Source: Christensenella sp. UBA7588
GTDB lineage: Bacteria > Bacillota > Clostridia > Christensenellales > CAG-917
Direction: 5' to 3'
Length of the DNA: 21,312 nucleotides
Assembly: GCA_002478945.1 (NCBI GenBank)
Contig: DLKM01000029.1
Span: 1 to 21,312, forward strand
Shown here: positions 7,050 to 15,036 of the stretch, piece after piece
How positions within the stretch are numbered: the first letter of the stretch is position 1
Layout: each line of letters begins with the position of its first letter
Translations under genes and position numbers: made by a program
Notes under the pieces: model-generated
Told to the model about the DNA's origin: nothing
Seen by the model: the letters and a program-made list of their open reading frames with translations, nothing else
Databases searched by the model: none

Positions 7050-7084
7050 ACTCTTTTAGATAAAACCAAGCACCGTCTTGAAGG

Positions 7085-8044
7085 TTAAATCCAGACGATT
7101 TTGCCTTCGGTATTTATCGTACCCCACTTTCCGTCTTTTTTGATTTTTGCTTCGCCGTCCTCGAACGGCGTGCCTGCGTCGTATTCAAACGGAATAATTG
7201 TCTCGTTGTTCTTGTTTATATAACCGCATTTATCGCCTTTTACGACCATAGCGAGACCTTCGGAAAAGCTCATAGCCGTGTCGTAATCGAGAGGAATGAC
7301 GACGTTGTTATCCTTGTCGATATAGCCGCACTTTTCGTCGATTTCGACAGACGCAAGTCCGTCCTTAAACGCAAAAATCTCGTCGTACATCGTCGGAATT
7401 ACGATTTTGAATCCGTCGGAATAGCCCCACTTTCCGCCTTTAAGCACCTTGCGCCATTCTCCGAACGGCAACGGTTCCGTCAATTTTTCGGGTCGTTGAG
7501 GTTTTTGTTGCGCAGATTTGTCTTTCTGACTCTGACTCTTTTGCGGCTGCGCTTGCTTTTGCGGTTTCGGAGAGGACTGTTTTTCCGCAAGTCCGAATTT
7601 TGAAGTGCGTTTTTGCTCTCCGTCGGAATTCTGTTTGGAATTCTTGTCGGTTTTCTGCTTTTTCTGAAACTCTTTTACGTCTTGAGCAATATCTTTTGTT
7701 TCTTGCTTTGCGTCTTTCTTTTGTTGGGGTTGTTGAGTTTTGACTTCCTCTCTCAACGCCATACCGTTTGCTTTCAGCGCGTCTTTGACCTCGAACAGAA
7801 TTTTCTTGTTGAGACCTTGCACTTTGTACATATCTTTTTCGGTGCGACGAACGAGGTCTGCCGCAGTTGCGATACGGTTCTTTTCAAGCAATGCGCAAGT
7901 CGTCTCGCTTATACCGATATTCTGCAAAGATTGAGCGAGTTGCTCTTGCGAATAACGAGCCGTTTGTTGCTGTATAGCGGAATTTTCCGCATTATCGGGC
8001 TTTTGCGCCCTGTTTTTGTGATAATAACGTTTTTTATTTGCCAT
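7085..8044 (-). CDS. RNA polymerase alpha-CTD-like domain fused to WG repeats
   Basis: This 319-residue protein has three parts. Residues 33-100 resemble the C-terminal helix-hairpin-helix domain of RNA polymerase alpha, with the pattern IATAADLVRRTEKDMYKV and LNKKILFEVKDAL. Residues 101-195 are a Lys/Gln/Ser-rich, low-complexity and probably disordered linker. Residues 196-319 hold four WG-type repeats (KWGYSD, KCGYID, KCGYIN, KWGTIN, each followed by a hydrophobic strand such as VVIPLDYD). No signal peptide or membrane helix is seen, so it should be cytoplasmic. The start at 8044 (MANKKRYY) is chosen over an ATG nine codons upstream because an AAAGG site sits 6 nt before it. It is the first gene of an apparent operon with the subtilisin. 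WG repeats are of unclear function, often taken as protein-binding. The role is unknown. Confidence 0.8.
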   Translation of the reverse strand: MANKKRYYHKNRAQKPDNAENSAIQQQTARYSQEQLAQSLQNIGISETTCALLEKNRIATAADLVRRTEKDMYKVQGLNKKILFEVKDALKANGMALREEVKTQQPQQKKDAKQETKDIAQDVKEFQKKQKTDKNSKQNSDGEQKRTSKFGLAEKQSSPKPQKQAQPQKSQSQKDKSAQQKPQRPEKLTEPLPFGEWRKVLKGGKWGYSDGFKIVIPTMYDEIFAFKDGLASVEIDEKCGYIDKDNNVVIPLDYDTAMSFSEGLAMVVKGDKCGYINKNNETIIPFEYDAGTPFEDGEAKIKKDGKWGTINTEGKIVWI

Positions 8045-8061
8045 ATATAACCTTTTATAAG

Positions 8062-8090
8062 ATATTAACACACGCGCGTAAATATTTCAA
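8062..8090 (-). promoter_or_regulatory. Promoter of the alphaCTD-WG/subtilisin operon
   Basis: On the minus strand TTGAAA (8090-8085) and TAATAT (8067-8062) are spaced 17 bp. It lies back to back with the promoter at 8108-8136, with only 17 bp between the two -35 boxes, so a shared regulator could reach both. Confidence 0.7.
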
Positions 8091-8107
8091 GTAATAAACT
8101 TATTATC

Positions 8108-8136
8108 TTGACTTAAAGTTGCAATTTAGATATACT
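8108..8136 (+). promoter_or_regulatory. Promoter of the SH3/propeller-like surface protein
   Basis: TTGACT (8108-8113) and TATACT (8131-8136) are spaced 17 bp. Seven nt downstream is 8143, adjacent to the ATG at 8144, so the message appears leaderless. Confidence 0.75.
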
Positions 8137-8143
8137 TGTATGT

Positions 8144-10558
8144 ATGGAAAAGCGTAGGAAAAACACGTTTATATTGAGTTTTGCTCTTGCATTGACGCTG
8201 ATTTTGGCAAGCGTCGTCGTTTTTGCGTTTTCTTATTCTCAATCGACGCAAATCGCTTATGCGACGGATAGCGAATTTACTCAGGTTTTTCCCACAACCG
8301 ATTATTTTCAGTCGGCGCACCCCACGCTCGTAAGCGCAAATCAGACCTATCTTCTCGTATTCGACGACGAAGCGGACAAACTTTTCGTCAAAGGCGGGCT
8401 TTCAACGTCTACCAAAGTGTATTCCACTCCGTTTGCAAACGTAAAAAACTTGTTTGCGGTGGGCAATTACGCTTTTATCAACTGCGACGAAGGATACTAT
8501 TCTCTCGATTTGATTGATTCGAACGCAACGTGGCAAGATTGCGTTTTATCCGCGCCGAGCAACATTTCGTATTTCAATAGCGACGGCGAATATCTTTACG
8601 CACATTCCGCTTTGGGCAGAGTTTGCATTTACGACCAACATTTCGGCATAGTCTACGGCACGGAAAACCTCGTGGATTTGGACTTTACGGGACAATCCAC
8701 AGTAGTTATGGGCGAACGCTCCCTGCTCTACGTTTTTTCCGTCGAAAAAGGTATGCCGTTTTTCACGACCTACGACGTTTTGACAGGCAACAAATCCGAC
8801 AGAGTCTACACCAAAGGCACGCCTCTAAAAGAGGCTTATATCGGAGACGTGATTTACGGACTCAAATCGTTTGACGACAAGGACTATATCGTCTGCATAG
8901 ACAAGCAAAACGGCAACGAACTGTTTTCCACCGATATAACGCCCGACGCGTTCTACGCTTACGGCAACAGACTGTTTACCGTTTCGGGCGATTGCGTAAC
9001 CGTGTACACTCTCAATTCGGATAAAACCGCGCTCCGCCTCGACACGTCGGTTACGATGTCGGGCAGCGACCTCGGACACTTCGATTCCCCCTCAGACCTT
9101 ATTAAAGACGGAAATAAAATCGTCGTTGCCGACTCAAAGAACAACCGTCTTTCTTTTGTGGAATCCGACGCGATGACTTGCGTTTATCTCGAAAAAGAGC
9201 CGATTGCGCTTTGCAAGGGACAAAACGATTATTACGTTGCTTTCAACGACTCGGTCGCAAAACTTACGGGCGAAAAAGTAACGCACACTTATTCTATCGA
9301 CGGAGTTCTCGACGTTGCGTATCTTGACAAACTCTACGTTCTGACAACGGACGGCGTGTACGTCATTCTCGGCAACGACGCCGTGAAACTTTGCTCGTCG
9401 CGCGGCGCAAAACGCATCGCTTGCGCAAAAGACGGCACGAACGTATACCTTCTTTGCGACGACGAAATAGTTTCGATAGACAAAAACGGCAACGCGCTCC
9501 CCTCTCTCGCGAGCGGAGATTTTACGAACGCAGTCGATTTTGCAATCGATTACGTCGGCAAAGTTACCGTCGCATACCCCGACGGCTACAGCCAGCACCT
9601 CGGCGATACCGTCGAGCATTTCACGCTTACTTCGTCGTCTGTCGACGCAACCGTCACGAGCGTTGCGCTTGACGAAAACAGCCTTTACTTTACCGCAAAA
9701 GAATGCTTCGTCGGAAAATGCGCCGTATCGGCAACTTCCAAGCTCACTTTCATAAACAATTTCGTGTGGACAGCAAACGAGAAAAACGCTGTATCATTTG
9801 CAAAAGCCAAAGACGGCGCGCTGGTATATTCCGTCGACAAACGAGTTGAAAACACGTCGCTTGCGACATCCGACGTTTATATGATTTACAACGATATTAA
9901 AGTCGACGCTACGGGAGAATTTAGATACGCCAGATGCGACGAAGAACTTGTAAAAATCGAGATTGCGAGCTTTGAAAGCGTATCTCCCGAACAGTTGACG
10001 GGCAACTATGCCGCAACCGCTCCGACAACGCTTTTTGCCTCTCCCTACTGCGAATCGGGCAAAGTCGAGATTGCTCAAGGCACCGTCGTTTCTCGAATGA
10101 ACAACGCTTCCGACTTTGAAAAAGGCAAATGGATTGCGGTGCAATACGCCGATAAAACGTACTATGCCCTCTCCTCCGATTTTGAAGAATACGTCGTGCA
10201 AATTCCCGAAAAAGACAAAGTATACGGCAAGGCAAACGCCGACAGAGCCGGCGGCATCGTCAACGTATATGCGAGTGCGGACGAAAATTCGCAAATCGTG
10301 TGCCAAATCGTGGACGGAACGAAAGTCGAAGTGCTTGAAACTCTCGACGACTATTATCTCGTATCGGTAAACGGACAAATAGGTTATATCAAAAAAGCGC
10401 AAGTAAAAATCGACGGACTTACGACGGTACAAATCGTTGCAATCGTGTTGTCGATTATCGTCGCGCTTGCAGGCTTTGCGATATTTGCGTCGATATACCT
10501 CACTCGCAAAAACGCCGATGAGAAAAAAGACGACGACAAAACTCAACGTCGTATATAA
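8144..10558 (+). CDS. Exported membrane-anchored protein with propeller-like repeats and SH3-like domains
   Basis: This is an 804-residue surface protein without a recognised family over most of its length. Residues 1-41 are a basic start, a hydrophobic segment and IAYA, a plausible signal peptidase site. Residues about 45-610 are many short beta-strand repeats of the form 'YLLVFDDE', 'NYAFINCDE', 'KLYVLTTDGVYVI', like a beta-propeller of the WD/NHL kind; this is inference from pattern. Residues about 620-683 and 703-755 are bacterial SH3-like domains; the second, with NVYASADENSQIVCQIVDG and GYIKKAQVK, is the clearer. A membrane helix (about 762-787) and a charged tail follow. No enzyme motif is seen. 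The ATG has no ribosome site and sits at the predicted transcription start. It is divergent from the alphaCTD-WG/subtilisin operon and shares the subtilisin's anchoring layout. A wall-binding or sensing role is possible. Confidence 0.8.
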   Translation: MEKRRKNTFILSFALALTLILASVVVFAFSYSQSTQIAYATDSEFTQVFPTTDYFQSAHPTLVSANQTYLLVFDDEADKLFVKGGLSTSTKVYSTPFANVKNLFAVGNYAFINCDEGYYSLDLIDSNATWQDCVLSAPSNISYFNSDGEYLYAHSALGRVCIYDQHFGIVYGTENLVDLDFTGQSTVVMGERSLLYVFSVEKGMPFFTTYDVLTGNKSDRVYTKGTPLKEAYIGDVIYGLKSFDDKDYIVCIDKQNGNELFSTDITPDAFYAYGNRLFTVSGDCVTVYTLNSDKTALRLDTSVTMSGSDLGHFDSPSDLIKDGNKIVVADSKNNRLSFVESDAMTCVYLEKEPIALCKGQNDYYVAFNDSVAKLTGEKVTHTYSIDGVLDVAYLDKLYVLTTDGVYVILGNDAVKLCSSRGAKRIACAKDGTNVYLLCDDEIVSIDKNGNALPSLASGDFTNAVDFAIDYVGKVTVAYPDGYSQHLGDTVEHFTLTSSSVDATVTSVALDENSLYFTAKECFVGKCAVSATSKLTFINNFVWTANEKNAVSFAKAKDGALVYSVDKRVENTSLATSDVYMIYNDIKVDATGEFRYARCDEELVKIEIASFESVSPEQLTGNYAATAPTTLFASPYCESGKVEIAQGTVVSRMNNASDFEKGKWIAVQYADKTYYALSSDFEEYVVQIPEKDKVYGKANADRAGGIVNVYASADENSQIVCQIVDGTKVEVLETLDDYYLVSVNGQIGYIKKAQVKIDGLTTVQIVAIVLSIIVALAGFAIFASIYLTRKNADEKKDDDKTQRRI

Positions 10559-10580
10559 CCACCGCCCTTTCAGACAATCA

Positions 10581-10606
10581 AAAAGCACCGATAATTCGGT
10601 GCTTTT
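10581..10606. terminator. Bidirectional terminator between surface protein and degV
   Basis: AAAAGCACCGA and TCGGTGCTTTT pair over 11 bp around TAAT. T-rich tails occur on both strands (five U on the minus strand), so it serves both converging genes. Confidence 0.85.
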
Positions 10607-10635
10607 ATTTTGCTTCGAATAAGACGAAGGGTAAA

Positions 10636-11508
10636 TCAGTTTTTGCGAGGCGTTCTTTGTTTGCCCATAAAGAATACGGCAAGCGCGTTATATCCCGCAC
10701 AACCCGACACGAGACGATTGATGTATCCGTATTTTACGGGAACGCCGTCCGAAAGTGCTTCGATTTGCGCGCCGAAAGCGTGCGCTTCTTCGGGGCAATT
10801 CGTATGTCCGATGAGGATAAAATCGTTGTCGTCTCTTATATAGTTGTTTTTGAAAAACTTAACCATTTCGGCAACAGATTTCTTTCTGCCGATTGCTTTC
10901 GTCACGATGCCGATTTTGCCTTGCGTCGTGAGTTCGAGTACGGGATTGATGTGAACAATCATTCCGAACAAAGCCGCAAGCGTGGAAATGCGTCCGCTGT
11001 TGCGAAGATTTATCAAATCGCTGACTATGAAGCAATGATGCGCGTTGAGCTTGTGCGCTTCGAGCCATTCCGCAATTTCTTCCATACTCTTGCCTTCGGC
11101 TTGCATTTTTCTTGCGTAATAGACGAGAAGTCCCTCTCCGCCTGCGCCGGCAAGGGTATCGACGATGATAATTTTGCGCTCGGGATATTTTATACGCAAG
11201 CCTTTTGCGATGTACGAGATGTTGTCAAAACTTCCCGACATACCCGACGAAAAGCCGATATAAAGCAAGTCTTTGCCCTCTTGCAACACTTCTTCAAACA
11301 TCACTTCCGCGTCGTGCGGATTGATTTGAGAAGTCTTTACAAGTTTGCCTGCTTTGAGTTTTTCATAAAAAAGCTCGATGGGATAATCGTCGTCTTTTTC
11401 ATAAAATCTGTCCTCGAGCGTGAAAGAAAACGGGAGTCTGTGAGCAGGATTCTCCTCGTAATATCCTTCATAGAGGTCTGCTGTATTGTCAGTTACGATT
11501 TCAAACAT
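10636..11508 (-). CDS. DegV family fatty-acid-binding protein (FakB-like)
   Basis: DegV proteins bind a fatty acid and, as FakB, present it to the kinase FakA for phosphorylation and use in phospholipid synthesis. The 290-residue length is typical. Family marks include IVTDNTADL at the start, KTSQINPHD, IGFSSGMSGSF, the IIIVDTLAGAGGEGLLV region, and SDLINLRNSGRIS, which corresponds to the conserved LRxxGRI motif. A GGAG ribosome site precedes the ATG and a promoter candidate lies upstream. No fakA or lipid gene is adjacent, so its bound lipid cannot be told. It is converging on the surface protein and shares its terminator. Confidence 0.93.
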   Translation of the reverse strand: MFEIVTDNTADLYEGYYEENPAHRLPFSFTLEDRFYEKDDDYPIELFYEKLKAGKLVKTSQINPHDAEVMFEEVLQEGKDLLYIGFSSGMSGSFDNISYIAKGLRIKYPERKIIIVDTLAGAGGEGLLVYYARKMQAEGKSMEEIAEWLEAHKLNAHHCFIVSDLINLRNSGRISTLAALFGMIVHINPVLELTTQGKIGIVTKAIGRKKSVAEMVKFFKNNYIRDDNDFILIGHTNCPEEAHAFGAQIEALSDGVPVKYGYINRLVSGCAGYNALAVFFMGKQRTPRKN

Positions 11509-11542
11509 ACGTCACTCCGTATCAATTATCGATAATACTTGC

Positions 11543-11571
11543 ATTCTACCACTTTCGGCTCGTTTTGTCCA
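11543..11571 (-). promoter_or_regulatory. Candidate promoter of degV
   Basis: On the minus strand TGGACA (11571-11566) and TAGAAT (11548-11543) are spaced 17 bp, giving a leader of about 28 nt. The rest of 11572-11739 is AT-rich with no other feature seen. Confidence 0.6.
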
Positions 11572-11739
11572 TAACGAAGAAAGATAATATTCCGCACTTA
11601 ACGCAAATTTTGTCGAAACCGAGTTCTTTTGAAATTTTTATAAAAGTTATACTACAAAGCATTCGATATTTCGTGTGATTATTCGATAAATTTTTAGCTT
11701 TATACTCGATAATCGGTGCGCTACGCATATCCGTCGGTC

Positions 11740-11768
11740 TTGCAAAGTAAAATTTAAGAGAATCTATC
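11740..11768 (+). promoter_or_regulatory. Weak candidate promoter of the aminotransferase gene
   Basis: TTGCAA (11740-11745) is followed after 17 bp by TCTATC (11763-11768), a poor -10 box. If real, transcription would start at or next to the ATG at 11773. A distant AAGAGA is the only ribosome-site-like sequence. Confidence 0.25.
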
Positions 11769-11772
11769 GACT

Positions 11773-12966
11773 ATGGACTACGCAAAACATCTCAATTCTA
11801 TAGCACTCGGCATTCCTCCGTCGGGAATACGCAAATTCTTCGGCATTGCGGCAACGAGAAAAGACTGCATATCGTTGGGAGTCGGAGAGCCTGACTTCTC
11901 CACTCCGAGCGTGTTTTCGCAAGCGGGAATAAAGAGCATCGTCGCAGGAAAAACGCAATACACCGAAAACGCAGGACTCTTGCAGTTGCGAGAGGCAATA
12001 TCTCAATACACCCAAAGATTTTTGGGAATACGATACAATCCGCGCACGGAAATAATCATCACTACGGGCGCAAGCGAAGGCATCGACGCGTCTTTCAGAG
12101 CGGTCATAGAAGTCGGAGACGAGGTATTGATACCTGAACCGTGCTTCGTCTGTTACGCTCCTCTCGTGTCGTTGTGCGGCGGAATTCCTATCGGCATAGG
12201 CTGCTCCTATCAAAATCAATTCAAACTTATGCCCGACGATTTGGAGCGTGCGATTTCGCCGAAAACAAAAGCGTTGGTTCTTGCCTATCCCAACAATCCG
12301 ACGGGCGCGGTTATGGAGGAAAGCGACCTGATAAAACTGCTCCCGATAATCAAAAAACACGATTTACTCGTATTCAGCGACGAAATATACGCAGAACTGA
12401 CGTATGACGGCTCGAAATTTACCTCTATAGCGTCGCTTGAAAATATGCGGGAGCGGACGATAATAATCAGCGGTTTTTCCAAATATTTTGCGATGACGGG
12501 TTGGAGACTCGGTTACGTCTGCGCGCCAAAGGAAATAATCGACGTCGTATACAAAATTCATCAATACTCGGTTATGTGCGCTTCGACGTCCGCACAATAC
12601 GTTGCGCTCGAAGCGTTGAACGCGTCGTTCAAAGACGATTTCGAAGAAGTGCGAGTAATGCGAGATACCTATAACGAACGAAGAAAATACATCGTAAAAC
12701 GGCTCGACGATATGGGACTCGAATGTTTTGAACCTAAAGGCGCGTTTTACGCATTCCCTTGCGTAAAATCGACGGGTATGGACGGAGAAAAATTTGCCTA
12801 CGCACTGCTCGACTCAAAAAACGTGGCTGTAATACCCGGGAACGCATTCGGAAAAAGCGGAAAAGATTTCGTAAGAATCAGTTATGCATACTCGATGGAC
12901 ACCATCGAAAAAGCAATCGATTTGATTGAACAATTCGTCAAATCGCTAACGAACCATAGCGATTAG
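11773..12966 (+). CDS. Class I/II pyridoxal-phosphate aminotransferase
   Basis: This is a fold-type I PLP enzyme that transfers an amino group from an amino acid to a 2-oxo acid in the cytosol. At 397 residues it has the normal length. Visible motifs are the substrate-arm region SLGVGEPDF (34-42), YTENAGLLQLREAI, TTGASEGID, YPNNPTG (172-178, cofactor Asn175), FSDEIYAEL with Asp203 and Tyr206, and the Schiff-base lysine Lys237 in SGFSKYFAMTGWRLGY. A C-terminal FVRISYAY carries the carboxylate-binding arginine. It resembles the aspartate/aromatic or PatA-like subgroup; the exact substrate is not told by sequence. The chosen ATG lacks a close ribosome site. The gene stands alone, with a strong terminator downstream. 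Confidence 0.93.
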   Translation: MDYAKHLNSIALGIPPSGIRKFFGIAATRKDCISLGVGEPDFSTPSVFSQAGIKSIVAGKTQYTENAGLLQLREAISQYTQRFLGIRYNPRTEIIITTGASEGIDASFRAVIEVGDEVLIPEPCFVCYAPLVSLCGGIPIGIGCSYQNQFKLMPDDLERAISPKTKALVLAYPNNPTGAVMEESDLIKLLPIIKKHDLLVFSDEIYAELTYDGSKFTSIASLENMRERTIIISGFSKYFAMTGWRLGYVCAPKEIIDVVYKIHQYSVMCASTSAQYVALEALNASFKDDFEEVRVMRDTYNERRKYIVKRLDDMGLECFEPKGAFYAFPCVKSTGMDGEKFAYALLDSKNVAVIPGNAFGKSGKDFVRISYAYSMDTIEKAIDLIEQFVKSLTNHSD

Positions 12967-13038
12967 AAAATCTGATAATTCCCGCAAAAAATATTAGAAA
13001 AACAAATATTTGCCGTTTTCTAAAAGTAAAAACGACAT

Positions 13039-13069
13039 AAAAAAGACGCACTTCGAGTGCGTCTTTTTT
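13039..13069. terminator. Bidirectional terminator between aminotransferase and acnX genes
   Basis: AAAAGACGCAC and GTGCGTCTTTT pair over 11 bp around TTCGA with T runs on both strands. It ends the aminotransferase message and, on the minus strand, the acnX operon. Confidence 0.9.
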
Positions 13070-13130
13070 ATGTTTTTAACAGAACTGAAACAGATTGAAA
13101 TCTCAAATCCGTCCGTTTAGATTATCGTTT

Positions 13131-13571
13131 TTAATAAACGTTTACGGTGCCGTCCTCAAGCACTTCGACGGTGTCGCCCGTCTTTACGGCGTCCAAAAAG
13201 TCTTTGCCGAGAAGGTCGATAGCAATGACGTTGCTTTCTTCCCAAATCTTTGCAAGAACGATTCCGCTTGCCGCAAGGCTGTCGATATGGTCTGCAAACA
13301 AGAACGCCGCAGGATTGATACCCATAGAGCATACAGTTTGAATGACGAGACCGCCCGTCGTCGAACCTATCGTCTGAGGAAGGCAAAGTGCCTTACCCGT
13401 AATGTCGAGACCGAAAATGTCCTTATTGTTCTGGTCGCTGACGATAACTTTTTTTGCATTTGTGAGCGCACTCTTTTGGAAAGTCGCAAGAGTGTTTACG
13501 CCTTGTCTGGATACGACTGCTTCGCCTTTGAATTTGCCTGACGCAATAACTCTACCCTTAAATGTTTTCAT
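13131..13571 (-). CDS. Aconitase X swivel-domain (small) subunit, DUF126
   Basis: This is the 146-residue small subunit of a two-gene aconitase X enzyme. The beta-rich MKTFKGRVIASGKFKGEAVVS start and the conserved core PQTIGSTTGGLVIQ, followed by GINPAAFLF and later ASGIVLAKIW, match the family swivel domain, which closes over the substrate. The start is fixed by AAAGGAG just upstream, 4 bp after the large-subunit stop, so the two are co-translated. In other bacteria the domain is fused to the large one; separate subunits are the archaeal-like layout. The substrate is not assigned: known aconitase X members dehydrate mevalonate 5-phosphate or cis-3-hydroxyproline. Confidence 0.88.
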   Translation of the reverse strand: MKTFKGRVIASGKFKGEAVVSRQGVNTLATFQKSALTNAKKVIVSDQNNKDIFGLDITGKALCLPQTIGSTTGGLVIQTVCSMGINPAAFLFADHIDSLAASGIVLAKIWEESNVIAIDLLGKDFLDAVKTGDTVEVLEDGTVNVY

Positions 13572-13575
13572 ACTT

Positions 13576-14862
13576 TCACTCCTTTCCTGCAATCAAATCG
13601 AGCAGGTCTGCGGTCTTATAATATCTTGCGATGCTGTAGGTACGCAGTTTGTTGGAACACGTTGCGATGGATTTGCCCTTCGTAAGCGGATTGTTGGTGT
13701 ACATAAGCGGGCAAATGCTCGTGAGTTTCGCACCCGTTGCGACGAGACGCAAATATGCGGGGGTCTTTTTGAATTTTGCAACGACGTCGGGAGCGGAGCA
13801 AACGATAGTCTCGAAAGCGACTCTGTTTTTGCCGTTTTCTTTGAGTGCTTTTTCTATCATATCCGTCCATTGATTGAGTTGCGTAAACGTCAGATGCGGA
13901 CAACCGATGAAAGCCATCGTGGCTTTGCTTTGAGGCTTCTTCCACATATTCGGATAGCTCTTATACACTCTTTCAAGTTCCGCGTCGTCGATGACGTAGA
14001 CTTTTGCGTTTTCCGCAATGAGTTTATCGCCGAGTTCTTTCGCTTCGGGCGTGAGGTTGTTGATGTGATAAAGTCCGACTGCGCCGTTAGATGCGGTTGC
14101 CGCGCCGAAATCTTTGAGATAACCTTTTGCTTCGTCGTTAAGTTCGTTTCCAATCCACTTATCGAGACCGTAAACGTACGGAACGTCCTCGACCACTTTC
14201 ATACCGATTGCGCTGCCGAGAATTTGCGCTTCGGGGATTTTGGTCGTTTCGACTTTGACAATCCACGTTGCCTTTCTGCCCTCGTCCGTGAGAAGTCCGA
14301 ATTCGGGAACGTAGCCGATAATCGAGCCGAACAAATCGAGCATACCGCTGTTACGGTTGCAACGCGCGCCGAGAACGGAGTTTGCATAAACCACCGCGCT
14401 CGATTCCGCCCAAGAAAGAATGTCGCCTTTCTTCGGAACGTTGCCCACTTCGTCAAGATAGCAAGCGCAGGTAAAAGCGTTGGCGTCTTTGAGGCCGACG
14501 GCTTTGAGTTGCTCCTCGTATCTCTTTTGTTGAGAATACATAACTTTCTCGTTGACGAGTCTGTCAAGCAAGGAATACTTGACGTTTTCTCTGTCGAGCG
14601 GACGGGGGTCAACCGTAAAAGTACCTTGCGTCTTGATGCCGTCTGCGATGAGTCTGTCCATCGTCTTGTAGAGCGGCTTGAGAAGCCCGATACCGAAGCT
14701 CGTTACGAGATGTCCCTCTTTGTGAGTTACTTCGACCATACGTTTTGCTCCGAAAATATCTCCGAACATAACGAGAGTTTCCATAACCATTGCTTTCGTC
14801 TTGCCTTGCTTGCCGTTGAGAATATCGACTTGCTCGGGCGTGAGTTGCATATTGTATTTCAT
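13576..14862 (-). CDS. Aconitase X catalytic (large) subunit, DUF521
   Basis: This is the Fe-S dehydratase large subunit, 428 residues from the ATG at 14862, which has GAGGG just upstream; the frame extends 12 codons further but without a better site. Family motifs are the N-terminal LTPEQVDILNGKQG, TCACYLDEVGNVPKKGD (Cys132, Cys134), WAESSAVVYANSVLGARCNRN (151-171), FIGCPHLTFTQL (Cys321) and SICPLMY (Cys384). The cysteines include the expected cluster ligands. Known relatives are phosphomevalonate dehydratase of the archaeal mevalonate pathway and cis-3-hydroxyproline dehydratase. No mevalonate-pathway or proline-catabolism gene lies in the window, so the substrate is open. It is first in a two-gene operon with its own promoter. 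Confidence 0.9.
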   Translation of the reverse strand: MKYNMQLTPEQVDILNGKQGKTKAMVMETLVMFGDIFGAKRMVEVTHKEGHLVTSFGIGLLKPLYKTMDRLIADGIKTQGTFTVDPRPLDRENVKYSLLDRLVNEKVMYSQQKRYEEQLKAVGLKDANAFTCACYLDEVGNVPKKGDILSWAESSAVVYANSVLGARCNRNSGMLDLFGSIIGYVPEFGLLTDEGRKATWIVKVETTKIPEAQILGSAIGMKVVEDVPYVYGLDKWIGNELNDEAKGYLKDFGAATASNGAVGLYHINNLTPEAKELGDKLIAENAKVYVIDDAELERVYKSYPNMWKKPQSKATMAFIGCPHLTFTQLNQWTDMIEKALKENGKNRVAFETIVCSAPDVVAKFKKTPAYLRLVATGAKLTSICPLMYTNNPLTKGKSIATCSNKLRTYSIARYYKTADLLDLIAGKE

Positions 14863-14933
14863 AACACCCTCTATTGCGCAACTTTCCGTCGCACACAAAA
14901 ATTATCGTCTGAAATGCTTTCGCATCTGATAAA

Positions 14934-14962
14934 ATTCTATCATATAGATAAAAAGTTATCAA
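14934..14962 (-). promoter_or_regulatory. Promoter of the acnX operon
   Basis: On the minus strand TTGATA (14962-14957) and TAGAAT (14939-14934) are spaced 17 bp. The leader to the ATG at 14862 is about 65 nt and shows no riboswitch that I recognise. Confidence 0.65.
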
Positions 14963-15007
14963 TAGCGTTTTTCAATTTTCCGAACGTTTTTTGAAAAAAA
15001 TTCAACT

Positions 15008-15029
15008 AAAAAGCCCTCTATTCGAGGGC
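15008..15029 (-). terminator. Terminator of the flavoprotein/phosphatase operon
   Basis: On the minus strand GCCCTC and GAGGGC form a 6-bp GC-rich stem around GAATA, followed by five T. It lies 8 bp after the phosphatase stop codon. Confidence 0.8.
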
Positions 15030-15036
15030 GTTCGTT

